From a virus, in the IMG/VR virus record IMGVR_UViG_3300044991_001618, positions 1-64,000 of that record: 64,000 nucleotides of DNA; one strand, written 5' to 3'. The notes beneath the pieces were generated by a model that was given only the letters and a program-made list of their open reading frames with translations, was not told where the DNA came from and did not search any database. The position numbers were made by a program, and so were the translations under genes. Positions 23,175 through 30,955 of this stretch are shown here, piece by piece (position 1 is the first letter of the stretch; each line of letters opens with the position of its first letter).

Positions 23175-25028
23175 ATGAGTAATAATGAAAATCTAACAGT
23201 TTGGCAAAGGTTATCTGCAACTTTTGGACCAAATTCTCTTTTAAATCAAGATATCCCAACATATAAATTTGATAAGAAGGAGTTATTAAGAACGCAAAAT
23301 AAAGATGAATATCAAAGGGAAAAATTACAAGCCCAGCAATCATTTTATCTATCAAATCAATGGGCAAAGATTGATAACCACTTATATACCCAAGCAGTAT
23401 ATTATGAACCAACAAGATTAGCATCAGTCTATGATTTTGAAAGTATGGAGTATACGCCAGAAATAGGGGCAGCATTAGATATATATGCTGAAGAATCAAC
23501 AACAGCAAATGAAGATGGTCATATGCTACAAATATATTCTGAATCAAAAAGAATTAAATCGGTGCTAACTGATTTATTTAATAATGTTTTGGATATAAAC
23601 ACATCATTGCCTATGTGGACTAGGAATACAGCTAAGTTTGGTGATAATTTTGTCTATTTAAAGTTAGACCCAGAAAAAGGCATTGTTGGTTGCAATCAAT
23701 TACCTAATATAGAAATAGAAAGATTAGAACCAGGTAGTACTGAAAAATCACCAAATTATGGTGAAATGTCATCAGAAAATCAATCCCTTAAATTCAAATG
23801 GAAAAATAAACAGATGGAATTTCAGCCTTGGGAAGTTGCTCACTTTAGAATATTGGGAGATGATAGAAAATTACCTTATGGTACATCTTTATTGGAAAAA
23901 GCGAGGCGTATTTGGAAACAACTTTTATTGGCAGAAGATGCTATGTTAATATATAGAACATCAAGAGCACCAGAACGTAGGGTATTTAAAGTTTTTGTTG
24001 GTAATATGGATGATAATGATGTTGAGTCATATGTACAGCGTGTTGCAAATAAATTCAAACGAGAACAAATTGTTGATAGTAAAACGGGTAATGTGGATAT
24101 GAGATATAATCAAATGGCTGTTGACCAAGATTATTTTATACCAGTAAGAGACCCCGGGCAAGGTAGTCCCATTGAAACTTTACCTGGCGGAACAAATCTT
24201 GGAGAAATTGCAGATATAGAGTATATCCAGAAAAAATTGGTTACAGCATTAAGGATACCAAAAACATTCTTGGGTTTTGAAGATGTGGCTGGTGAAGGAA
24301 AAACTTTAGCGTTACAAGATATTAGATTTGCAAGAACAATAAATAGAATACAAAAATGTATGATATCTGAATTGAATAAAATTGCAATTATTCATTTATT
24401 TTTATTGGGTTTTGAGGATGAAATATCTAATTTTACTTTGGGATTAACCAATCCATCAACACAATCAGATTTATTAAAGATTGATGTTTGGAAAGAAAAG
24501 GTTGGTCTTTATAGGGATGCAGTTGCGGATCCTGGTACAGGTATTTCACCAGTTTCAGCAACATGGGCTAAAAAACATATTTTTGGTTTCTCTGATGAGG
24601 AGATTAGATTAGATTTACAACAACAGAGAATTGAAAGAGCAGTTGGTGAAGAATTAAAACAAACCCCTCTCATTATTAAGAAAACTGGATTATTTGATAA
24701 TATTGATAAGTTATATGGTACAGTAAGTGGTGGTACAACAACTGCTGGAGCACCACCACCTCCAATGGGGGATGATATGGGTGGTATGGATATGGGTGGT
24801 ATGGATATGGGTGCACCACCACCTCCAATGGGGGATGATATGGGTGGTATGGATATGGGGATACCTCCACCAGCAGAGTCAGGTTTAGCACCAGAATCAA
24901 GAGATAGAAATTTGAATATTTTGCTTGAACATAGCAAGTTTAATGGAACAAATTATATTCCATTATCAAAAGGTCAAAAATCTTTGGGGGATTTAGAAAA
25001 CGAACTAAAAAAGTTATTAGGTTCATAA
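23175..25028 (+). CDS. Portal protein (gp20-like)
   Basis: 617 residues. T4-type portal features: EYTPEIGAALDIYAEE near 95, the wing region with QPWEVAHFRILGDDRKLPYGTSLLEKARRIWKQL, and the long stem helix after GGTNLGEIADIEYIQKKL (DPGQGSPIETLPGG just before it is highly typical). The C-terminal 90 residues hold an added Pro/Gly/Met/Asp tract with two copies of a 21-residue unit (GAPPPPMGDDMGGMDM) and a short charged end; T4 gp20 (524 residues) lacks this. Twelve copies form the DNA gate. 12 nt after terL. Confidence 0.96.
   Translation: MSNNENLTVWQRLSATFGPNSLLNQDIPTYKFDKKELLRTQNKDEYQREKLQAQQSFYLSNQWAKIDNHLYTQAVYYEPTRLASVYDFESMEYTPEIGAALDIYAEESTTANEDGHMLQIYSESKRIKSVLTDLFNNVLDINTSLPMWTRNTAKFGDNFVYLKLDPEKGIVGCNQLPNIEIERLEPGSTEKSPNYGEMSSENQSLKFKWKNKQMEFQPWEVAHFRILGDDRKLPYGTSLLEKARRIWKQLLLAEDAMLIYRTSRAPERRVFKVFVGNMDDNDVESYVQRVANKFKREQIVDSKTGNVDMRYNQMAVDQDYFIPVRDPGQGSPIETLPGGTNLGEIADIEYIQKKLVTALRIPKTFLGFEDVAGEGKTLALQDIRFARTINRIQKCMISELNKIAIIHLFLLGFEDEISNFTLGLTNPSTQSDLLKIDVWKEKVGLYRDAVADPGTGISPVSATWAKKHIFGFSDEEIRLDLQQQRIERAVGEELKQTPLIIKKTGLFDNIDKLYGTVSGGTTTAGAPPPPMGDDMGGMDMGGMDMGAPPPPMGDDMGGMDMGIPPPAESGLAPESRDRNLNILLEHSKFNGTNYIPLSKGQKSLGDLENELKKLLGS
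24750..24866 (+). repeat. 63-bp in-frame repeat in portal tail
   Basis: Two units starting at 24750 and 24813 encode GAPPPPMGDDMGGMDM with an extra GGMDM in the first. Confidence 0.9.
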
Positions 25029-25036
25029 TATTTATA
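25029..25036 (+). promoter_or_regulatory. TATTTATA element
   Basis: TATTTATA starts directly at the portal stop and lies 13 nt before the ATG at 25050. Confidence 0.4.
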
Positions 25037-25049
25037 AAAAAAGAAAAAT

Positions 25050-25754
25050 ATGAAATTTGGTAGAGTAAAAACAATTATTGAAAATAATCTTTCAGAATCT
25101 GTAAAAGATAAGAAGATTTTTAAAGAAAACATAAAAAATTTTAAAAAGCATATTTTAAAGGATAAAAATTTATCCAAATTATATGTATTATATGGTGATT
25201 TATCAAAGCCAAGGGGTTTAACTGAAAGTGAGGCAAAAACTTATCTGGATGAGGGCATTGATTGGGCTAAGAAATTAATTAGTAAATCTAAAATACCAGT
25301 CATCCTAAATAAACTTGATAATAATGAATATGGAAATATTGATAAATTAGTTTATGAATCAACAAAAAGTATTGAAGAATTGGTTGAAATCAAAAAGAAT
25401 ATTTTAACTGTATTAGTACAACCAATTAAAATTAATGAGAATAAAATTAACTTACCAATAAGTTCAATGGTTAAAGTTGTTAATACAAAAGTTAATGAAT
25501 ATATTAATTCATTAAATGAGGAAACAAAAAAGGAAATTTTATCATTATTAAAAGAAGATAAGAATAAATTAAATGCTGATTTTATAACATTAAAATCTGA
25601 TACAGAGAAGAAACTAGTTGAATTGTCTTTGACCGAAACAAATGCTGAAGTTAAGACAAAAATATTAAAGGCAATTGATAAGGTTAAAACTGATAAGTTT
25701 GATATATTGAATTATTATGAAATAAAAAATTTAAATAAATCATTAAATGGGTAA
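25050..25754 (+). CDS. Putative prohead core protein
   Basis: 234 residues, almost wholly helical and Lys/Glu-rich with predicted coiled coils (for example EETKKEILSLLKEDKNKLN). No catalytic motif. It lies between portal and protease, where T4 has the small core proteins gp67 and gp68; composition and position agree with an internal scaffold or core role. LTESEAK near residue 60 resembles a gp21-type cleavage context. Assignment is from position. Confidence 0.55.
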   Translation: MKFGRVKTIIENNLSESVKDKKIFKENIKNFKKHILKDKNLSKLYVLYGDLSKPRGLTESEAKTYLDEGIDWAKKLISKSKIPVILNKLDNNEYGNIDKLVYESTKSIEELVEIKKNILTVLVQPIKINENKINLPISSMVKVVNTKVNEYINSLNEETKKEILSLLKEDKNKLNADFITLKSDTEKKLVELSLTETNAEVKTKILKAIDKVKTDKFDILNYYEIKNLNKSLNG

Positions 25755-25810
25755 TTTCATTTGATAATTATATTGTTTTTGTTTATTTTTAAATAAACAA
25801 TTAACAATCA

Positions 25811-26251
25811 ATGAAGAATGGGAAAAAAATAAGACTTAGGTTATTTAATGATTTAAAAGTATTTTACGGTACTATTGATTATATTGAATTAAAATCAATT
25901 TACATAAATATTCAATCTTGGGTTCAGCCAAAAGATGACTATACTAACTGGAAAAAAATTGTTTGCACCCAGTCAAGGGATATTAAGCACACAATATTAG
26001 ATGTCAATGATTTGAATTTATTTCATAAATCAACAATTGTTGATTTGGATATTAGACATAGTGGTCTTTCGTTAGATAAAAAATCTTTTATGAACCTTGA
26101 AATAACTTTATTTGCTAAAGTTGGGGTTGATTTTAAATCAAATGAATTAAAGGACTCTGTTAGAAAAATAATAAAAGAAATATATAATAAAAATATTTCT
26201 AAAAACAAATATTTTGATTTTTTCATAACAAAAAGAGATTTAATTCAATAA
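25811..26251 (+). CDS. Hypothetical head-cassette protein
   Basis: 146 residues, beta-rich N-terminal half (RLFNDLKVFYGTIDYIELKSIYINIQ) with a helical C-terminal end. Lies between the core-like gene and the prohead protease. It could be a core or vertex component. No recognised motif. Preceded by a 56-nt AT-rich gap without a clear TATTTATA element. Confidence 0.55.
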   Translation: MKNGKKIRLRLFNDLKVFYGTIDYIELKSIYINIQSWVQPKDDYTNWKKIVCTQSRDIKHTILDVNDLNLFHKSTIVDLDIRHSGLSLDKKSFMNLEITLFAKVGVDFKSNELKDSVRKIIKEIYNKNISKNKYFDFFITKRDLIQ

Positions 26252-26265
26252 AACAAAACATTTTA

Positions 26266-26275
26266 TATATTTATT
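26266..26275 (+). promoter_or_regulatory. TATATTTATT promoter element
   Basis: 15 nt before the ATG of the prohead protease at 26290. Confidence 0.45.
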
Positions 26276-26289
26276 ATATAAAATATAAT

Positions 26290-26991
26290 ATGAATAGTTT
26301 AAGAATATTAGAATCAAATGAAATTGGTCATGGAATATTAATTGAGGCTGATGCTGGTTGGATTAATCCCAAAGACCAATTAAATGTTAATTTAATACAA
26401 GAAAACAAAAAGTTAGATTATAAGAACCCTTTTGAATTTTATGCTGTATTGCAAAAGCATGATGTACCAAATAGAAATGGTAGAACATATCCTGAAAAAA
26501 TATTAAAAAGGGAGGCTGAAAGATATAAGCAAATTATTGAAAAGGGTTTATCTACTTCTGAATTAAATCACCCCGAATCATCCTTAATTGACTTAGATAG
26601 AGTTGCCCACTTAATAACAGAAATTTGGTGGGATGGCAATATACTAATGGGTAAATTATTGCTATTAACCTCTCCTGGCTTTCACCAGAGCGGTGTTGTG
26701 TCAACCAAGGGTGATGTTGCCGCAAATCTAATGAGGCAAGGAGTGAGCCTAGGAATCAGTTCTAGGGGGGTTGGATCACTTAAAAAAGTTGGGGAGAAAA
26801 ATGAGGTTCAAGATGATTTTGAATTGATTTGTTTTGATTTGGTTTCATCCCCATCAACACCCGGGGCATACCTATTCTCAAATAAGGAAGATAGGCATAA
26901 GTATGATGAAAAACTAGAAGAAGAAAAGAAAATTGACCCCTCAACTAATATATTAAAATTAATGAATAAACTTGATAGTTATTTGAAATAA
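26290..26991 (+). CDS. Prohead maturation protease (gp21-like)
   Basis: 233 residues. Serine protease of the T4 gp21/herpes assemblin type: catalytic His in STSELNHPES, catalytic Ser in SLGISSRGVG, and the strands WWDGNILMGKLLLLTSPG between them. It processes scaffold, core and capsid proteins after C-terminally assembling in the prohead. N-terminal VLQKHDVPNRNGRTYPE is the family's substrate-loop region. The LRR-like gene array 2 begins one base after its stop, which is unlike T4, where the scaffold gene follows. Confidence 0.95.
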   Translation: MNSLRILESNEIGHGILIEADAGWINPKDQLNVNLIQENKKLDYKNPFEFYAVLQKHDVPNRNGRTYPEKILKREAERYKQIIEKGLSTSELNHPESSLIDLDRVAHLITEIWWDGNILMGKLLLLTSPGFHQSGVVSTKGDVAANLMRQGVSLGISSRGVGSLKKVGEKNEVQDDFELICFDLVSSPSTPGAYLFSNKEDRHKYDEKLEEEKKIDPSTNILKLMNKLDSYLK

Positions 26992-26992
26992 A

Positions 26993-27754
26993 ATGGAAAT
27001 AGCAACATTAGGAAAGATATTTGAATTTATCAAAGAAAAGGGTGAACAAAATTTACCATTATTTTGGAAAATGAAAAATAATATGCCATTAACAGAAGAA
27101 GATTTGAATGTTAAAGGTGATTTGCATTTATCAAATAGAAACATAACCTCACTACCAAAAGGCTTGAAAGTTTATGGGAATATGAGTTTAGGGTATAGTA
27201 AAGTAAGATCATTACCAGAAGGATTAGAAGTTGGCGGTACGTTAAATGTTTCTGATAGTATGATAAGCAAATTACCAAAAGGATTAAAAGTTGGTGGTTC
27301 TCTGGTTATATCTTATACAAGTATAGGAATACTACCAAAAGGATTGGAAGTTGGTGGAGTTATCTATGCAATAAATAGTCATATATTTAATATAGACGAA
27401 ATACCAAAAGGTGTAATAACTGAAGGAATTGTAACTATCAACAAATTAATACTTAATTCAAATTTAACAATAAGTAGTGATTTGCATTTACAACATACAA
27501 AAATACCCTCATTACCAGAAGGATTGAAAGTTGGGAAGCATTTGTTTTTAGGATATTCAGAAATAACATCCTTACCAGAAGGATTAAACGTTGGGGAGCA
27601 TTTGTTTTTAGGATATTCAAAAATAACCTCATTACCAAAAGGGTTGGAAGTTTTTGGTGGTTTGTATATTAAAAATGCACCATTAACAAAATACACAGAT
27701 GAGCAATTAAGAGAAATGGTTAAACCTGGACATATAAATAGGATAATGAGATAA
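26993..27754 (+). CDS. LRR-like repeat protein, array 2 gene 1 (long)
   Basis: 253 residues, tied for the most repeats (about eight). N-cap starts MEIATLGKIFEFIKE. The fifth unit is irregular (EIPKGVITEGIVTINKLIL), as if two half repeats were fused. The last repeats KHLFLGYSEITSLPEGLNVGEHLFLGYS are near-identical copies. C-cap EQLREMVKPGHINRIMR. Starts 1 nt after the prohead protease stop, so it must be expressed with the head genes. Confidence 0.85.
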   Translation: MEIATLGKIFEFIKEKGEQNLPLFWKMKNNMPLTEEDLNVKGDLHLSNRNITSLPKGLKVYGNMSLGYSKVRSLPEGLEVGGTLNVSDSMISKLPKGLKVGGSLVISYTSIGILPKGLEVGGVIYAINSHIFNIDEIPKGVITEGIVTINKLILNSNLTISSDLHLQHTKIPSLPEGLKVGKHLFLGYSEITSLPEGLNVGEHLFLGYSKITSLPKGLEVFGGLYIKNAPLTKYTDEQLREMVKPGHINRIMR

Positions 27755-28155
27755 TGGAAATAGCAACATTAAAAAACATATTTAATTTCCTTGAAGTAAA
27801 TGAAAAAAAATTATCCATAAAATGGAAAATGATGAATAAAATCCCCTTTACTAAAGAACAATTATATGTCAAAGGTGATTTGGATTTACAAGGGGAAGAC
27901 ATAGAACAATTGCCAGCAGGGTTATATATTAAACGTAATTTATTGTTAAATGCCACACCAATAAAAAAATTACCAAAAGGTTTAAGAGTTGGTGGTGATT
28001 TGCAGTTACAAGATTGTGAAAATTTAAAATCCCTACCAAAAGATTTAAAAGTTCGGGGTAATATATGGCTTGGTGGCACACCATTAGGGAGAATGTCAGA
28101 TGAGAAAATATTAAATATGGTAAAACCAGATGGCTATATAGGTAACATATATTAA
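27754..28155 (+). CDS. LRR-like repeat protein, array 2 gene 2
   Basis: 133 residues, three repeats (QLPAGLYIKR, KLPKGLRVGG, SLPKDLKVRG). N-cap MEIATLKNIFNFLEVNE with the WKMMNKIPFTKEQL motif, C-cap LNMVKPDGYIGNIY. Overlaps the previous stop by 1 nt (TAATG). Confidence 0.85.
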   Translation: MEIATLKNIFNFLEVNEKKLSIKWKMMNKIPFTKEQLYVKGDLDLQGEDIEQLPAGLYIKRNLLLNATPIKKLPKGLRVGGDLQLQDCENLKSLPKDLKVRGNIWLGGTPLGRMSDEKILNMVKPDGYIGNIY

Positions 28156-28156
28156 A

Positions 28157-28747
28157 ATGAAAGAAGAAACATTAGGAAAGATATTTGAATTTATCAAAGA
28201 AAAGAGCAAACAAAATTTACCATTATTTTGGAAATTGAAAAATGATATACCATTAACAGAAGAAGATTTGACTTTTAAAGGTGATTTAAATTTAGAAAAT
28301 TCAAAAATAACCTCCTTACCAGATGGTTTGAAAGTTGAGGGTGATTTGATGTTAACCTTTTCAGAAATAAGCTCATTACCAGATGATTTACAAGTTGGTG
28401 GTCATTTAAACATAATTGGTTGTGATGCCATAAACTCATTACCAAAAGGATTAAAAGTTGGTGACAGCATTCAATTATCACCAAAACGAATAGTTTCCAT
28501 TGGGGAAGGATTGTTTGTTGGTGGGGATTTAAATTTATTTAATAGCCAAATAAAATCATTACCCCAAGGAGTTAAAATTGGGGGAGAGTTAATATTATCC
28601 TTTACAAAAATAGAAACATTACCAAAAGGTTTGATAGTTAAAGGTGGTTTGGATATTGCTGGAACACCATTAGAAAAATATTCAGATGATGAATTAAGAA
28701 AAATGGTTAAACCTGGAGTTATAAAAGGTTCAATAATTAGAGATTAA
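28157..28747 (+). CDS. LRR-like repeat protein, array 2 gene 3
   Basis: 196 residues, six repeats, one degenerate (SIGEGLFVGG in place of SLPEGL). The N-cap FEFIKEKSKQNLPLFWKLKN is close to that of the gene at 26993, so these two are sisters. C-cap DELRKMVKPGVIKGSIIRD. Last of the array; followed by a TATATTTATA-like element (about 28779-28788) for the next gene. Confidence 0.85.
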   Translation: MKEETLGKIFEFIKEKSKQNLPLFWKLKNDIPLTEEDLTFKGDLNLENSKITSLPDGLKVEGDLMLTFSEISSLPDDLQVGGHLNIIGCDAINSLPKGLKVGDSIQLSPKRIVSIGEGLFVGGDLNLFNSQIKSLPQGVKIGGELILSFTKIETLPKGLIVKGGLDIAGTPLEKYSDDELRKMVKPGVIKGSIIRD

Positions 28748-28807
28748 AAAATTTGATTTTACAAAAAAAACAACTATATTTATACAAACAAATAAAAAAC
28801 AATACCT

Positions 28808-29017
28808 ATGGATGAAAAATTCTTTGTTGCCAGATTAACTTTTTCTCTACCTGATGAGAATACTGGTAAAATGAAAAAAGTAAGAGAAGAGAAATTAGTT
28901 AAAGGTTATTCTGTAACAGATGTTGAAGCAAAAGTTACAGAAAAGTATAAAAACTTTTCCCAAGATTGGAGAATAACAGCAGTTTCAGAATCAAAAATTG
29001 ATGAGGTTTTTGTTTAA
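28808..29017 (+). CDS. DUF4494-like small protein
   Basis: 69 residues. The order of a short N-terminal strand (FFVARLTFSL), a basic middle (KKVREEKLVKGYSVTDVEAKVTEKY) and a terminal strand resembles DUF4494 proteins, common in Bacteroidota. This supports the host assignment. It lies alone with a terminator 21 nt after its stop. Function unknown. Confidence 0.6.
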   Translation: MDEKFFVARLTFSLPDENTGKMKKVREEKLVKGYSVTDVEAKVTEKYKNFSQDWRITAVSESKIDEVFV

Positions 29018-29037
29018 AACAAATAACTTTTATCGTA

Positions 29038-29071
29038 AACCCCTAGCATAAATAATGTTAGGGGTTTTTTT
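29038..29071 (+). terminator. Rho-independent terminator
   Basis: AACCCCTA (29038-29045) pairs with TAGGGGTT (29059-29066), followed by TTTTT. Precedes the scaffold-capsid promoter. Confidence 0.85.
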
Positions 29072-29116
29072 ATTTTAAAAATAATAATGATAATCAGTAA
29101 CTTTTTTACTTTTTGA

Positions 29117-29126
29117 TATATTTATT
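29117..29126 (+). promoter_or_regulatory. TATATTTATT promoter of scaffold-capsid unit
   Basis: 19 nt before the ATG at 29146. Confidence 0.5.
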
Positions 29127-29145
29127 ATAAAAATAAATAAAAATT

Positions 29146-30930
29146 ATGCAATCTGAAAAAAATTTAGTAGAAGAAGCACTAATTCAAATGAAACAAATTG
29201 AAGATGTGCTTGCAGAAAACGCAAAAGGAATACTTGCTTCAACAATGAAGGAAGAAATCGAAGAATTAGTTAAAGAATCTTTAAATGAGCAAGCAGATAT
29301 TGAAGATGATGAAACTGATTTAGATATGGAAGATGATATGGATATGGAAGATGATATGGATATGGAGGATGATATGGAAGATGATATGGAAGATGATATG
29401 GATATGGAAGATGATATGGATATGGAAGATGATATGGATATGGAAGATGATATGGATATGGAGGATGATGTTATTGATATGAGGGGAGCATCACAAAGTG
29501 AACTTTTAAAAGTATTTAAAGCAATGGATGATGAAGATGGTATAATTATATCAAAAGATGGTAATGATATCTCATTAACTGATGATGGTGATGAATATTT
29601 AATAAGACTAGGAGAACAAATAGAAGATTTTGATTCAGATATGGGGAAAGGTAAACAATATTCACGTATGGTTCGTCATCTTAGTAATCAAATGGATGAT
29701 GGTGATGATGATTTAGAGGATGATTATATCAAGTCAAGTTATGGTGATGAAGAAGATGATGCTCAAGAATATGGTATGAGATATTTTAATGACGACGATG
29801 AAGAAGGTGATTTTGAACCTTTTGATGACGAAAACGAAGATATTGATGTGGACTATGCTATGAGCAAAAGACTTGGTTTGAAATATTTTAATGACAACAA
29901 AGAAGAAGATGATGATATGGAAGATGATATGGAGTTAGAAGAAGATGATACGCAATCAACAATTGATAAAATTTTTGAAAAAGCAAATAAACATAGCAAT
30001 GTTATTTATGAAATAGAAATGGAAGACGAAGAAGAGTTTGATGTAGAAGATGATGGTTATGAGATGGAAGATGAGGATTATGAAATGGAAGATGATGATT
30101 ATGAAATGGAAGATGATGAAGATTTTGATTGTTCTAATTTTAGCACTTCAGATTATTTAGCCAAAAATCCAAAAGCAACTATTTCTGATGTGTATGATTA
30201 CTTGAAAGAAAAAGGTTGTTTAAATGGTGGCGATGGTAATGTTGGAGAGAATTATAATTATTTAGGTGAGGCTAAAAAGACTTCCAAATTTAAGTACAAG
30301 ATGGCTAAAAACGGTTTTAATGAAAAAATGAAAGAGGGTCCTAAAAAAATGGGAACAGGTAAAGCCAAATTTAACTATGACAAATCCGCAGCAAATGTTG
30401 ATGGGAAAATGAAAAAAGTTACAACTGGTAAAAAACAAGAAACCAAAGAAGCATCAAGAACTTACGGAATGGGAAGTAAAGCAGGTAGAGGTCTTAGAAA
30501 AGGCGTAACACCAAATAGAAATTTACATTTAGAGGCTCTGGAAAACCAAGTTTCTGAATTAAAACAAACAAATAATGATTATAAAAAATCATTAAACATT
30601 TTTAGAGAGAAACTAAATGATGTTGCAGTTTTCAATGCTAATTTAGCATATGCAACAAGATTGTTTACTGAACACTCAACTACTAAAAAAGAAAAAATAA
30701 ACATTTTAAGACGATTTGATAATATTCAGACATTACAAGAATCTAAAAACTTGTATTCTGCTATTAACAATGAATTATCAAAAGATTCAAATTCGTCTTT
30801 AAATGAGTCTGTTAACCGTAAGATTTCAAATGTTGCGTCAACAGGTTCATCAGCTAACTTAATTGAATCAAAAACTTATGAAAATCCTCAATTTTTGAGG
30901 ATGAAGGATTTGATGGGTAAATTAGGTTAA
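29146..30930 (+). CDS. Acidic prohead scaffold (gp22-like)
   Basis: 594 residues. Residues about 55-110 are a Met/Asp/Glu low-complexity run (repeats of DDMDMED) and acidic tracts continue to about 330; this gives a very low isoelectric point, as expected for a scaffold that must dissolve or be cleaved. The C-terminal 130 residues are a coiled coil (LEALENQVSELKQTNNDYKKS) followed by NLAYATRLFTE and a helical end, the plan of T4-like scaffold C-termini. Directly upstream of the capsid gene. A middle basic patch (KKMGTGKAKFNYDKSAANVDG) may bind the core or DNA. Confidence 0.8.
   Translation: MQSEKNLVEEALIQMKQIEDVLAENAKGILASTMKEEIEELVKESLNEQADIEDDETDLDMEDDMDMEDDMDMEDDMEDDMEDDMDMEDDMDMEDDMDMEDDMDMEDDVIDMRGASQSELLKVFKAMDDEDGIIISKDGNDISLTDDGDEYLIRLGEQIEDFDSDMGKGKQYSRMVRHLSNQMDDGDDDLEDDYIKSSYGDEEDDAQEYGMRYFNDDDEEGDFEPFDDENEDIDVDYAMSKRLGLKYFNDNKEEDDDMEDDMELEEDDTQSTIDKIFEKANKHSNVIYEIEMEDEEEFDVEDDGYEMEDEDYEMEDDDYEMEDDEDFDCSNFSTSDYLAKNPKATISDVYDYLKEKGCLNGGDGNVGENYNYLGEAKKTSKFKYKMAKNGFNEKMKEGPKKMGTGKAKFNYDKSAANVDGKMKKVTTGKKQETKEASRTYGMGSKAGRGLRKGVTPNRNLHLEALENQVSELKQTNNDYKKSLNIFREKLNDVAVFNANLAYATRLFTEHSTTKKEKINILRRFDNIQTLQESKNLYSAINNELSKDSNSSLNESVNRKISNVASTGSSANLIESKTYENPQFLRMKDLMGKLG
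29322..29470 (+). repeat. Degenerate GATATGGA(A/G)GAT repeats
   Basis: About ten copies of a GATATGGA(A/G)GAT unit mixed with GATATG, encoding the Met/Asp/Glu run of the scaffold. Confidence 0.85.
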
Positions 30931-30955
30931 TAAATTAAATAAAAAAAAATAGAAA

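Larger units (their letters stand above)
26993..28747 (+). repeat. LRR-like gene array 2 (3 genes)
   Basis: Inserted between the prohead protease and the scaffold/capsid genes; about 17 repeat units. Confidence 0.85.
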
